Shown here in pieces: positions 33,432 to 41,530 of a DNA stretch of 64,000 nt. The position numbers and the translations under genes are program-made. The notes under the pieces are model-generated. The model did no database searches, was not told the DNA's origin, and worked only from the letters and a program-made list of their open reading frames with translations. Positions within the stretch are counted from its first letter, which is position 1; every line of letters begins with the position of its first letter. The DNA lies in contig NZ_CP009435.1 in NCBI RefSeq assembly GCF_000960995.1, forward strand, positions 3,286,001 through 3,350,000. Direction: 5' to 3'. The stretch comes from Burkholderia glumae LMG 2196 = ATCC 33617. GTDB taxonomy: Bacteria; Pseudomonadota; Gammaproteobacteria; Burkholderiales; Burkholderiaceae.

Positions 33432-35002
33432 GCGATGCCTGCCTCGCTGTGAGTCGTGTCGCGCCGCGCGGGCCGGATCGCCGCGCTCAGCACCTGTTCC
33501 TGGGTAAGTCCGTCGTTGGGGAAATCGCCGCGCAGCTCGCCGTCGCCGATCACGAGCACGCGATCGGCGATGCCGAGCACGTCGGGCAGCTCCGAGGACA
33601 CCATCACGATCGCCATCCCGCGCTTGGCGAGATCGCCGATCAGCTTGTAGATCTCGTACTTCGCGCCCACGTCCACGCCGCGCGTGGGTTCGTCGAGGAT
33701 CAGCACGCGCGGCTCGGTCAGCAGCATGCGGGTTAGCACCGCCTTCTGCTGGTTGCCGCCCGACAGGCTCGCGATCGACAGCATCGGATGCGCGGCGCGC
33801 ACCGACAGCCGGCGCATCTCGACGCGGATCGTGTCGTGCTCGGCGGCCGCGTCGATCCGGCCGAAGCGCGCGAAGCGCTGCAGCACGGCAAGCGTGATGT
33901 TGTGGCCGACGCTCAGCTGCGGGACGATGCCGTGACGCTTGCGGTCCTCGGGCACCATCGCGATGCCGGCGCGGATCGCGTCGAGCGGCGCGCGGATCCG
34001 GAGCGGCGCGCCGTCGAGCAGCACCTGCGCCTCGCTCGCGCCGGGATAGGAGCCGAAGATCGCCTGCATCAGCTCGGTGCGCCCCGCGCCCACCAGCCCG
34101 GCCACGCCGAGGATCTCGCCGCGCCGCACCGCGAACGAGACGTCGTCCACGCGCTTGCGGCGCGGATTGTTGAGGTCGAGGCAGGTCACGTTGCGCGCCT
34201 CGAACACGATCTCGCCGACCGGGTGCGGCTCGCGCGGGAACAGGTTGCTGATCTCGCGCCCCACCATCTGCGCGATGATCCGGTCGGTCGACATGCCCTG
34301 CATCGGCTGGGTCGAGACGTGCCTGCCGTCACGGATCACGGTGACGGTGTCGCAGACGGCCTCGACCTCGTCGAGCTTGTGCGAGATGTAGACGCAGGCG
34401 ATGCCGCGCGCCTTCAGATCGCGGACGATGTCGAGCAGGATGCGCGTCTCGGCGGCCGTCAGCGACGAGGACGGCTCGTCGAGGATCAGCAGCTTGGCCT
34501 GCTTGTTGAGCGCCTTGGCGATCTCGATCAGCTGCTGGTGGCCGCCGCCGTAGTGCATCACCGGCAGCGCCACGTTGATGCCGGTGATGCCGAGCCCGGT
34601 CAGCAGCTCGTCGGCGCGGCGCATCATCGCCGCGTAGTGCATGCGTCCGCCCGGCAGCGTCAGTTCGTTGCCGAGAAACAGGTTCTCGGCCACCGACAGC
34701 TCCGGCACCAGCATCAGCTCCTGGTGGATGATGACGATGCCGGCGCGCTCGCTGTCGCGAATCCCGGCGGCCTGCAGCGGGCGGCCCTCCCAGAGGATCT
34801 CGCCGTCCCAGGTGCCGCTCGGGTAGACGCCCGAGAGCACCTTCATCAGCGTGGACTTGCCGGCGCCGTTCTCGCCGCACAGGCCCACGCATTCGCCGGG
34901 CCGCACCACGAGATCGATGCCGTCGAGCGCCTTCACGCCGCCGAAGGCCTTCACGATGCCGCGCATCTGAAGCAGGGGTTGCGTCATGCGGGTGTCCGAC
35001 AT
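33428..35002 (-). CDS. xylG: Xylose ABC transporter ATP-binding protein
   Basis: 524 residues with two fused nucleotide-binding domains. The first has Walker A GENGAGKST, the Walker B region LLILDEPSSSL, and a degenerate signature region (HYGGGHQQ) seen in sugar ATPases. The second begins near residue 265, has VAGLVGAGRTELMQAIFG in place of a normal Walker A, the signature LSGGNQQKAVL and Walker B VLILDEPTRGVDVG. Hydrolysis likely occurs mainly in the first site, as in related importers. In-frame starts at 35002 and 34987 are both plausible. Lies between xylF (73 bases) and xylH (overlapping). Confidence 0.94.
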   Translation of the reverse strand: MSDTRMTQPLLQMRGIVKAFGGVKALDGIDLVVRPGECVGLCGENGAGKSTLMKVLSGVYPSGTWDGEILWEGRPLQAAGIRDSERAGIVIIHQELMLVPELSVAENLFLGNELTLPGGRMHYAAMMRRADELLTGLGITGINVALPVMHYGGGHQQLIEIAKALNKQAKLLILDEPSSSLTAAETRILLDIVRDLKARGIACVYISHKLDEVEAVCDTVTVIRDGRHVSTQPMQGMSTDRIIAQMVGREISNLFPREPHPVGEIVFEARNVTCLDLNNPRRKRVDDVSFAVRRGEILGVAGLVGAGRTELMQAIFGSYPGASEAQVLLDGAPLRIRAPLDAIRAGIAMVPEDRKRHGIVPQLSVGHNITLAVLQRFARFGRIDAAAEHDTIRVEMRRLSVRAAHPMLSIASLSGGNQQKAVLTRMLLTEPRVLILDEPTRGVDVGAKYEIYKLIGDLAKRGMAIVMVSSELPDVLGIADRVLVIGDGELRGDFPNDGLTQEQVLSAAIRPARRDTTHSEAGIA

Positions 35003-35075
35003 GCGTCGTCCTCGTTCATATCCGGGTCTCGGGTGGCCCGTGCCCGCGCCGCCCGGGCGCGGGCGGGCCGCCGCC

Positions 35076-36104
35076 TCAGTGCGCGCCGATCTGCGCCTGG
35101 GTGTAGAAGCCGTCCTTCACCACCACGTCGACGTTGTCCTTGGTGAGCAGGGTCGGCTGCAGCAGCAGCGTGTCCACCTTCTTCCGGCCGTTGTCGTACT
35201 GCGCGTTGTAGGCCGGCTTGCCGCCCTTGGCGAGCGTCACGGCGAGCTTGGCCGCCTCGCCCGCGATCAGCTTGAGCGGCTTGTAGACCGTCATCGTCTG
35301 GGTGCCGGCCACCAGCCGCTTGACGGCGGCGAGGTCGGCGTCCTGCCCCGACACCGGCACCTTGCCGGCCAGGTGCTGCGCGGCGAGCGCCTGGATCGCG
35401 CCGCCCGCGGTGCCGTCGTTGGAGGCGACCACCGCGTCGATCCGGTTGCCGTTGGCGGTCAGCGCGTTCTCCATGATGCCGAGCGCGGTGGAGGCGCTCC
35501 ATTCGGGCACCCACTGCGAGCCGACCACCTTGACGTCGCCGCGGTCGATGGCCGGCTGCAGCACCTTCATCTGGCCTTCGCGCAGCATCTTCGCGTTGTT
35601 GTCGGTGGGCGCGCCGCCGAGCAGGAAGTAGCGCCCCTTGGGCCGCGCGTTGAGCACGCCCTGCGCCTGCATCTCGCCCACCTTCTCGTTGTCGAACGAG
35701 ATGTAGGCGTCCACGTCGGCGTCGAGGATCAGCCGATCGTACGAAACCACCTTGATGCCGGCTTTCTTGGCCTCGGCCACCACGTTGGTGAGCGCCTTCG
35801 AATTGAACGGCACGATCACGATCACGTCCACGCCGCGCGAGATCAGATTCTCGATCTGCGAGATCTGGCGCTCCTCGCTGGCGTCGGCCGACTGCACCGA
35901 CACCTTCGCGCCGAGCTTTTCGGCCGCGGCGACGAAGTAGTCGCGATCGCGCGACCAGCGCTCGACGCGCAGGTCGTCGATGCAAAAGCCGATCTCGGGG
36001 CGGTCCTTGCTGGCATGGGCGAGCGGCGCCGCCAGCGAGAGGCTCGCGAGCGCGGCGGTGGCGACCAGGGATTTCAGGACGGAACGACGGCGATTCGATG
36101 GCAT
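35076..36104 (-). CDS. xylF: D-xylose-binding periplasmic protein
   Basis: 342 residues with a signal peptide ending near residue 30 (LAAPLAHASK). The mature protein shows the XylF pattern: IGFCIDDLRVERWSRDRDYF, NLISRGVDVIVIVPFNSKAL, KVVSYDRLILDADVDAYISF, VASNDGTAGGAIQAL, and VSGQDADLAAVKRL. These include residues that line the pentose pocket in known XylF proteins. GGAGACAGAGAC lies before the ATG. First gene of the leftward operon, facing xylR across a 316-base control region. Confidence 0.94.
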   Translation of the reverse strand: MPSNRRRSVLKSLVATAALASLSLAAPLAHASKDRPEIGFCIDDLRVERWSRDRDYFVAAAEKLGAKVSVQSADASEERQISQIENLISRGVDVIVIVPFNSKALTNVVAEAKKAGIKVVSYDRLILDADVDAYISFDNEKVGEMQAQGVLNARPKGRYFLLGGAPTDNNAKMLREGQMKVLQPAIDRGDVKVVGSQWVPEWSASTALGIMENALTANGNRIDAVVASNDGTAGGAIQALAAQHLAGKVPVSGQDADLAAVKRLVAGTQTMTVYKPLKLIAGEAAKLAVTLAKGGKPAYNAQYDNGRKKVDTLLLQPTLLTKDNVDVVVKDGFYTQAQIGAH

Positions 36105-36248
36105 GTCTCTGTCTCCATTTCGTACTGGTTCTTGTGTGTGAGCGGCCGGCCGCCGGCCTACGGCGCCCGGCGCGCCGGCCGGCGGCGCGCGGTCCGGGCG
36201 CGGCCGGCCCGACGACAAGCGGCATGGTGCATGCGCCGGCCGCCGGGC

Positions 36249-36266
36249 GGCAATTACGAAATTGCC
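36249..36266. promoter_or_regulatory. Perfect inverted repeat between xylF and xylR, putative operator
   Basis: GGCAATT-N4-AATTGCC, seven-base arms, lies 155 bases upstream of xylR and 145 upstream of xylF, in the AT-richest part of the 36105-36420 interval. A XylR-type dimeric activator is a natural candidate to bind here; the element does not closely match the E. coli direct-repeat sites. The rest of this interval is GC-rich and holds no gene. Confidence 0.5.
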
Positions 36267-36420
36267 CAATCGCCTTAATATTTCTTGCCGGCCCGATGCG
36301 ATCGCGGCGGCGGCGCGGCCGACAGCCACTAGAATGATCGGACCGCGACACCCGGGCCGCCCTGGCGCCCGTGATTTCGTTATGCGAGCCGCCGCCTTTG
36401 CCTCGCAAGGAGACCCGCTC

Positions 36421-37644
36421 ATGCAACGCCCGTCCGCCGATCCGCCGCCGCCCGCGCGCGCGCATCGCATCGCGCTGCTGTTCAATGCCAACAAGGTGTA
36501 CGACCGCGAGGTGATCGCCGGCATCGGCGACTACATGCGCTCGACGCGCGTGACCTGGGATCTGTTCCTCGAGGACGATTTCCGCTGCCGGCTGGCCGGC
36601 ATCGAGCGCTTCGACGGCGACGGCATCATCGCCGACTTCGACGATCCGGCCGTGGACGCGGCGCTGCGCGGCTGCCGGCTGCCGGTGGTGGCGGTCGGCT
36701 CGTCCTACGAGGACGCGGCGCACTATCCGGCCGGCCTGCCCTACGTGGCGACCGACAACGGCAAGCTGATCGCGCTGGCCTACACGCACCTGATCGAGGC
36801 CGGGCTCGAGCACTTCGCGCTCTACAGCCTGCCGCCCGCCGACGAGAACCGCTGGGCGCAGCAGCGCGAGCGCGTCTACACGCGCCTGCGCCGCCACGAT
36901 GCGCCGGCGCTGCCGATCGAGCGCGAGATCTACCGCGGGCTGTCCACCAGCGCGCCCACCTGGCACCAGTCCACGCAGCAGCTGATCGACTGGCTGCGCG
37001 CGCTGCCCAAGCCGGTGGGCGTGATCGCCGTGACCGACGCGCGCGCGCGGCACCTGCTGCAGGCCTGCGTGTCGGCCGGGCTCGCGGTGCCCGAGGAGAT
37101 CGCCATCATCGGCATCGACAACGATCCGCTCACGCGCACGCTGTCGCGCATTCCGCTCTCGTCGGTGATCCAGGGCACCGAGGAAATGGGCCGCACCGCC
37201 GCCCACCTGCTGCATCAGATGCTCGGCGGGGCGCGCTTCGCGGGGCGCCAGATCCTGGTGCCGCCGGTGGGCATCAACGTGCTGGCCTCCACGCGCCACC
37301 AGCCGCTCGCGAGCCCCTACGTGATGCGCGCACGGCACTTCATCCGCCAGTATGCGTGCCAGGGCATCCGCACCGAGCAGGTGGCCGACTACGTGGGCAT
37401 GTCGCGCTCGTCGCTCGAGGAGCATTTCCGCCGCGAGCTGCGCTGCACCGTGCATCAGGAAATCCTGCGCCACAAGCTCGATGCGGCCAAGCAGCTGCTC
37501 AGGCAGCGCGAGCTGGCCACCGCCGAGGTGGCGGTGCGCTGCGGCTTCACCTCGACGCAATACATGTACGCGGTGTTCCGGCGCGAGCTCGACTGCACGC
37601 CGCGCGAATACCAGGAACGCACGCTGTCCGGAGGCCATGCTTGA
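36421..37644 (+). CDS. xylR: XylR-type AraC-family activator
   Basis: 407 residues. The N-terminal part (about 15-285) is a LacI/periplasmic-binding-like sugar sensor: RIALLFNANKVYDREVIAGIGDYM, FDGDGIIADFDDP, GVIAVTDARARHLLQACVSAGLAVPEEIAIIGIDND. The C-terminal 110 residues are an AraC DNA-binding domain with two helix-turn-helices (IRTEQVADYVGMSRSSLEEHF; LATAEVAVRCGFTSTQYMYAVF). This combination is that of E. coli XylR, which activates xylose genes on binding D-xylose. AAGGAG precedes the ATG at 36421. Divergent from xylFGH, and coupled to the downstream epimerase. Confidence 0.93.
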   Translation: MQRPSADPPPPARAHRIALLFNANKVYDREVIAGIGDYMRSTRVTWDLFLEDDFRCRLAGIERFDGDGIIADFDDPAVDAALRGCRLPVVAVGSSYEDAAHYPAGLPYVATDNGKLIALAYTHLIEAGLEHFALYSLPPADENRWAQQRERVYTRLRRHDAPALPIEREIYRGLSTSAPTWHQSTQQLIDWLRALPKPVGVIAVTDARARHLLQACVSAGLAVPEEIAIIGIDNDPLTRTLSRIPLSSVIQGTEEMGRTAAHLLHQMLGGARFAGRQILVPPVGINVLASTRHQPLASPYVMRARHFIRQYACQGIRTEQVADYVGMSRSSLEEHFRRELRCTVHQEILRHKLDAAKQLLRQRELATAEVAVRCGFTSTQYMYAVFRRELDCTPREYQERTLSGGHA

Positions 37645-38711
37645 GCGCAATCCCATCGACGCCGGCCTTCGGGCCGGCCGGTCAGCGTGTCTCGTCGCGG
37701 CCGTGGGGCCGCCTGCCCGGCGGCGACCCGGTGCGCCTCTTCACGCTGCGCAACGCCCACGGCATGCGGGTGGCGATCAGCGACCTCGGCGCGACGCTGG
37801 TGTCGTGGCAGACGCCCGACCGCGGCGGCCGGCTCGGCGAGATCCTGCTCGGCTTCGACGCGCCGGCCGCCTACCTCGATTCGCGCGCCTATCTCGGCGC
37901 GCTGGTGGGGCGCTGCTCGAACCGCATCGCGGGCGCGCGCTTCACGCTCGACGGCATCGACTACCCGCTCGACCGCAACGACGGCGAGCAGTGCCTGCAC
38001 GGCGGCCTGAGCGGCTTTCACCGCGCGCTGTGGGAGGCCGACATGCTCGACGACGCGCTGCTGATGCGGCTCGTCTCGCCCGAGGGCGACGGCGGGTTCC
38101 CCGGCAACGTCGAGGTGCAGGTGCGCTATGCGCTCGATGACGACGGCACGCTGTCGATCGGCTATGAGGCGCGCGCCGACGCGCCCACGCCGCTGCAGCT
38201 GACGAGCCATCCGTATTTCAACCTGAGCGGGCGCCCGCGTGCCGACATCGACGGGCACGTCCTGACGATCGACGCCGACCGCTATCTGGAAGTGGACGCG
38301 CGGATGATCCCGACGCGGCTCGCGAGCGTGGCCGGCACCGCGTTCGATTTCCGCCAGAGCGCGCCGCTCGGCGCGCGGCTCGGCTGGCCGCATGCGCAGC
38401 TCGCGCTGGCGGGCGGCTTCGACCACTGCTTCGCGCTGCGCGAGGCCGAAGGCGACGGCGGCGTGCGCGCCGTGGCGCGCGTCTACGATCCCGGCAGCGG
38501 CCGCGAGCTAACGGTGCTGACCGACCAGCCGGGCCTGCAGCTTTATACGGGCAATTCGCTGGCGGGCCTGCACGGGCCGCGCAGCGCGCTGTGCCTGGAA
38601 GCGGGTGCGTTCCCGAACCAGATCAATTCGGAAGACGCCGAGGCGGTGGTGCTGCGCCCCGGCGAGGTGTATCGGCAGGACACGCGGTATCGGGTGGCGG
38701 TGGCGGGATAA
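37641..38711 (+). CDS. galM: Aldose 1-epimerase, TTG start
   Basis: 356 residues of the mutarotase family, interconverting alpha and beta anomers of aldoses. Active-site marks are NRIAGARFTLDG, LHGGLSGFHRALWE with the conserved His, LTSHPYFNLSG with the second His, GGFDHCFAL, and LCLEAGAFPNQIN with the catalytic Glu. The TTG at 37641 is chosen because a perfect GGAGG lies six bases before it, its TTGA overlaps the xylR stop, and no ATG in this frame precedes the conserved region. Its place after xylR suggests it speeds pentose mutarotation ahead of the dehydrogenase. Confidence 0.88.
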   Translation: MSAIPSTPAFGPAGQRVSSRPWGRLPGGDPVRLFTLRNAHGMRVAISDLGATLVSWQTPDRGGRLGEILLGFDAPAAYLDSRAYLGALVGRCSNRIAGARFTLDGIDYPLDRNDGEQCLHGGLSGFHRALWEADMLDDALLMRLVSPEGDGGFPGNVEVQVRYALDDDGTLSIGYEARADAPTPLQLTSHPYFNLSGRPRADIDGHVLTIDADRYLEVDARMIPTRLASVAGTAFDFRQSAPLGARLGWPHAQLALAGGFDHCFALREAEGDGGVRAVARVYDPGSGRELTVLTDQPGLQLYTGNSLAGLHGPRSALCLEAGAFPNQINSEDAEAVVLRPGEVYRQDTRYRVAVAG

Positions 38712-38786
38712 ACAGCCGTGTGCGTGGCTGGCCCCTGCGTCGTCGACTGCAACGACGCCGACAAAAGAGGCCAACGGCCCTGACGT

Positions 38787-39290
38787 CTATCCCACCGTCA
38801 GCGTCTTCGGCTCCAGATACGCGCCGAGCCCCCACTTCGGCCGCGTCCAGCGTCTCCAGCGATCCGGGTCTGCCCACTTCCCCGTCTCGACCGGCTTGAC
38901 CACGGCCGTGCGTCCGGCCGCCAGCGCCGTGGCCAGCATATTGCAGATGAAACCGGCGTTGCTACTCCAGGGTATCAGCACAGCCACGCCCGCCGGCATC
39001 ACATCCACGCACGCGGCACCGGCCATTTTCTCGACAGAAAACGCCCCCAGCGCCTCGATCGCGGCCGATATCCGCTGCGCCGGATAGGCGTCCACACGCT
39101 CGGCACGCGGGGGGCGCCCAGGCCGGGAACGCCACGTTGGGCACCGCGATCGCGCGGCGCGCGTCCTGCTCCTCGCCGAGCCCGTTACTTGCTCGGTACT
39201 AGGGTCGTGAAGATCGAATCCTCCCTCGCCGTGCAGGATGATGAACCACAGCCATCGAAATAGATCTGCTCGCAACCTTGCACGCGCACT
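38787..39290 (-). pseudogene. Aldehyde dehydrogenase remnant
   Basis: Pieces of one ALDH-family protein can be followed through three frames. The N-terminus reads CEQIYFDGCGSS, then HDPSTEQV, AIAVPNVAFPAWA and AQRISAAIEALGAFSVEKMAG. GVAVLIPWSSNAGFICNMLA follows (family: PWNSNAGFICNKLA), with TALAAGRTAVVKP. The text then jumps directly to WGLGAYLEPKTL, which is the usual extreme C-terminus, so about 300 residues including the catalytic Cys are deleted. Original start probably a GTG near 39285 after AAGGAG. Not functional. Confidence 0.75.
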
Positions 39291-39414
39291 CTCCTTGAAG
39301 GGTTTTGACGACACCGGCGCAGGTGCCGCCGACACGAACCGGGTGTAGGCTTGCGCGACGGCTCCGATAAGACGACTTGTGATTCCGGCGTTATTTCGAA
39401 AATCGGGACAATCG

Positions 39415-39990
39415 ATGCAGTGGGCCGAATTGGCCGAACTCGAGCTGGTGCTTGCCGTGGAGCGATTGCTGACCGGATACCTATGGCGCTATCCGAATTT
39501 GCGCGTCGGGGGGCGACCGACATGCGGCTCATCGACATCGCCGCGGCAGAGTTCGACGTGGAAGTGCGGCTCGCCGAGTCGGTGCCGCTGGATATGATCG
39601 CGGTGCCGCTCATGTGCGATATCCGAATGCTGGTTGCTAGTACGCCCGATTATCCGGCGCGATGGCATACACCGAGCGAGCCTGCCGACCTGGGCCGGCA
39701 TCTTCGCATCGCGATGCGGCTCGGGCACGGCGGAATTTGTCATGGGGAGCTTGAAAACACCGGGCGCAAGTTCGTCGTCAATACGCCACCACTCATGGTG
39801 TTCAGCGTGAGGCACGATCCGCGGAGCGGTGCTGGCTGGGCTCGGCCTAGGTTTTCTGTCGGAGTGGTTGATTGGCAACGTGCTAGCGAGCGGCGGACTC
39901 GTGCCGGTGCGACTGCGGGCGTTGGTTGAGTTGGTGCGGGAGATGCGGGTGGATGAGCGGGAACTGTTCGGGCCGAACTGGTGCGGATGG
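39415..39990 (+). pseudogene. LysR-family regulator remnant
   Basis: Starts like a LysR protein (MQWAELAELELVLAVE), then the whole helix-turn-helix and linker are missing and the text resumes at RLLTGYLWRYPNLRV, inside the effector domain. Two frame changes follow. RLIDIAAAEFDVEVRLAESV, the loop MRMLVAS-like RMLVASTPDYPARW and DLGRHLRIAMR are in one frame; LAGLGLGFLSEWLIGNVLASGGLVPV is in the next. It is divergent from the ALDH remnant, the usual arrangement of a LysR activator and its target, so both probably decayed together. Confidence 0.7.
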
Positions 39991-40323
39991 CTGCCGGTCG
40001 AACTGAGCGCAAAAACGAGGACCGCCAACCAAGAGGCCGTTTCGGGCCGAAAATGCCCAGGATCGACCAAGGTTCATGCCGCACAATGCGCAGAATACGA
40101 GAGCGGTTACAAGTCAAGTACTGTTTTTGCTATATTACAAATCGCCAACAGTTATTTAATAGCATTGAATATTAGAATAATTTAAATAATTGTTATTGTA
40201 TTTAAATAAGCATAACCACCAACTTTCCAATCCAAAACTTGCACTGTATGTTTAGCATGCGTTGCCGGACGCACACATTAAATGCGTTGCAATGCGCAAA
40301 TACATTTCAACATGGAGAGAAAA
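39991..40323. other. AT-rich leader region of the aegerolysin gene
   Basis: The first part has no recognisable coding signal. From about 40120 to 40230 it becomes strikingly AT-rich, with several TTTAAAT and AATTATT-like stretches and partial palindromes, quite unlike the surrounding sequence. Several -10-like hexamers occur, none with a clear -35. A GGAGAG ribosome-binding site ends the region. Confidence 0.6.
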
Positions 40324-40686
40324 ATGTCTTCACGAAGCACTGTCGTGAAACTGCAAAACAATTCGGGACACACACTTTATCTGGACTCGACGTCGATCCA
40401 GCTAGCGCACGGCGAGTGGGTAACGTATCCCCCGGAAAAAATTCCGAATGGTCAGACCGGCCAGTGGCAGACCGATTCAGACGGTTTCATGACCGGAACC
40501 GAAGGAAAGCTTCAATATCAATTTGCCGACAACGATGGCATCGAGAACGTTCGGATCTACTGGGACAATCCGTACATCGGCAACAACGGCTATTCGATTA
40601 CCGTCAGCGCGGCGGGTTACAAGGTTGGCTACGATGGCGGCTCCGGTGATAACGCGACCGTCGATTTCTACATCAAGCAGGAATAA
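40324..40686 (+). CDS. Aegerolysin-family protein related to the 14-kDa Cry34/Gpp34 insecticidal subunit
   Basis: 120 residues, no signal peptide. From memory of Cry34Ab1, the alignment is strong across the whole length. NNSGHTLYLDSTSI corresponds to NNKTGHTLQLED, SDGFMTGTEG to SNGFMTGTEG, YWDNPYIGNNGYS to YFDNPFAGSNKY, and GGSGDNATVDFYI to GGSGNQSHVTYTI. Aegerolysins are small beta-sandwich proteins that bind membrane lipids and often need a larger pore-forming partner (Cry35/Tpp35 in Bacillus thuringiensis). No such partner is visible next to it. GC content is much lower than the flanks and it lies among pseudogenes, pointing to lateral acquisition. The start ATG follows GGAGAG. Confidence 0.85.
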   Translation: MSSRSTVVKLQNNSGHTLYLDSTSIQLAHGEWVTYPPEKIPNGQTGQWQTDSDGFMTGTEGKLQYQFADNDGIENVRIYWDNPYIGNNGYSITVSAAGYKVGYDGGSGDNATVDFYIKQE

Positions 40687-40854
40687 CGCCGAGTAATTCG
40701 CTCGCGCCCGTTCTGAGCGAGCGCGAGCGAGGACTGGGCATCGAACACAGTGTTTGGATGAGTTGACCACTACGGCCAGCCCGTCGCACCGAATCACCCA
40801 CGAATACCCAAAGACACTCCCGGCCCCGGTTTCGCTGCCCTGCTCACAATCCGG

Positions 40855-41133
40855 CTACATCTTTCGCTTCTTCAAGGTGTAGGCATAGAGTGAATAGCGC
40901 GTACTCGTGTCGGAATCGAAATGGCCGCCCTGCATCACGCCGTCGCCCGACCGCGTCCACGACTTTCCAGCATCAGTGCTGTACAGACTGTAGTCACGGG
41001 ATGCGCCGTTACCGCCTGCATCCGTCGCATACACCACCCAACCCCGCGCCCCGGCCGTCATGCTGTCAAGGCGGAATCGCGAATCGAATCCTACCGCAGC
41101 CTGCAATATTCGATGGTCGGCGTGAAGGCATGA
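40855..41133 (-). pseudogene. C-terminal remnant of an Asp-box (BNR-like) protein
   Basis: The last about 90 codons of a minus-strand frame read like protein: GWVVYATDAGGNGASRDYSL, then YSTDAGKSWTRSGDGV. The latter holds an Asp-box (S-x-D-x-G-x-S-W) as in sialidase-type propellers. Further upstream the frame turns into Arg/Ala-rich non-coding text, so the 5' part is lost. It ends KKRKM then TAG. Original function cannot be inferred. Confidence 0.45.
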
Positions 41134-41468
41134 TGAAAGGTGAGCCTGCCCAAGGAGCGCCTTCGGGCCACCGGCGGCAAGCGCCAACCCATCAAGGAAG
41201 CGCAGGGCCGTCGACAAGGCGCGGCCTCGGGCGGCCAAGCCAGGCGGCGTCGATCGTGCAAGCAAGGTCACGCTGGCCGGCCAGCCGATCTTGCGGCAGC
41301 TAGCACGCGGAGCATGGACCCCGGCCGTCTCGGCAGATCGCCGCGTCGCGACGCGACGGAGTCTTCCCCGAACGCGTCGGCGGACTGCTGCGGGTTGGAC
41401 TCCCCTCGCCATCCAGGCTGGCCGAGCGACTCGAACGAGCCCCCACGCATCCGCGCGCCTCAACAAAC
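41134..41468. other. Non-coding stretch before the alaS terminator
   Basis: No reading frame here shows protein-like composition or family resemblance; the frames on both strands are Arg/Ala/Pro-rich. It appears to be leftover sequence between the decayed island and alaS. Confidence 0.5.
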
Positions 41469-41502
41469 AAAAAAGCCGCGAACCTCCCGGCTCGCGGCTT
41501 TT
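41469..41502 (-). terminator. Bidirectional intrinsic terminator after alaS
   Basis: An eight-pair stem (AGCCGCGA / TCGCGGCT) with a 10-base loop is flanked by an A6 run on one side and T4 on the other, so it can work in both directions. On the minus strand it follows the alaS stop by about 30 bases. Confidence 0.85.
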
Positions 41503-41530
41503 CGCAAGGCCTTGCGGCCGGCTCAGCGCA

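Noticed and set aside
39351..39929. A 192-codon plus-strand frame as an intact gene
   Set aside because: Only its middle matches a LysR effector domain. The matching N- and C-terminal pieces lie in other frames, so it is part of a pseudogene.
40855..41466. A full 203-codon frame on the minus strand as one gene
   Set aside because: Only its last third looks like protein; the N-terminal two thirds are Arg/Ala-rich and non-coding in style, so only a remnant is called.
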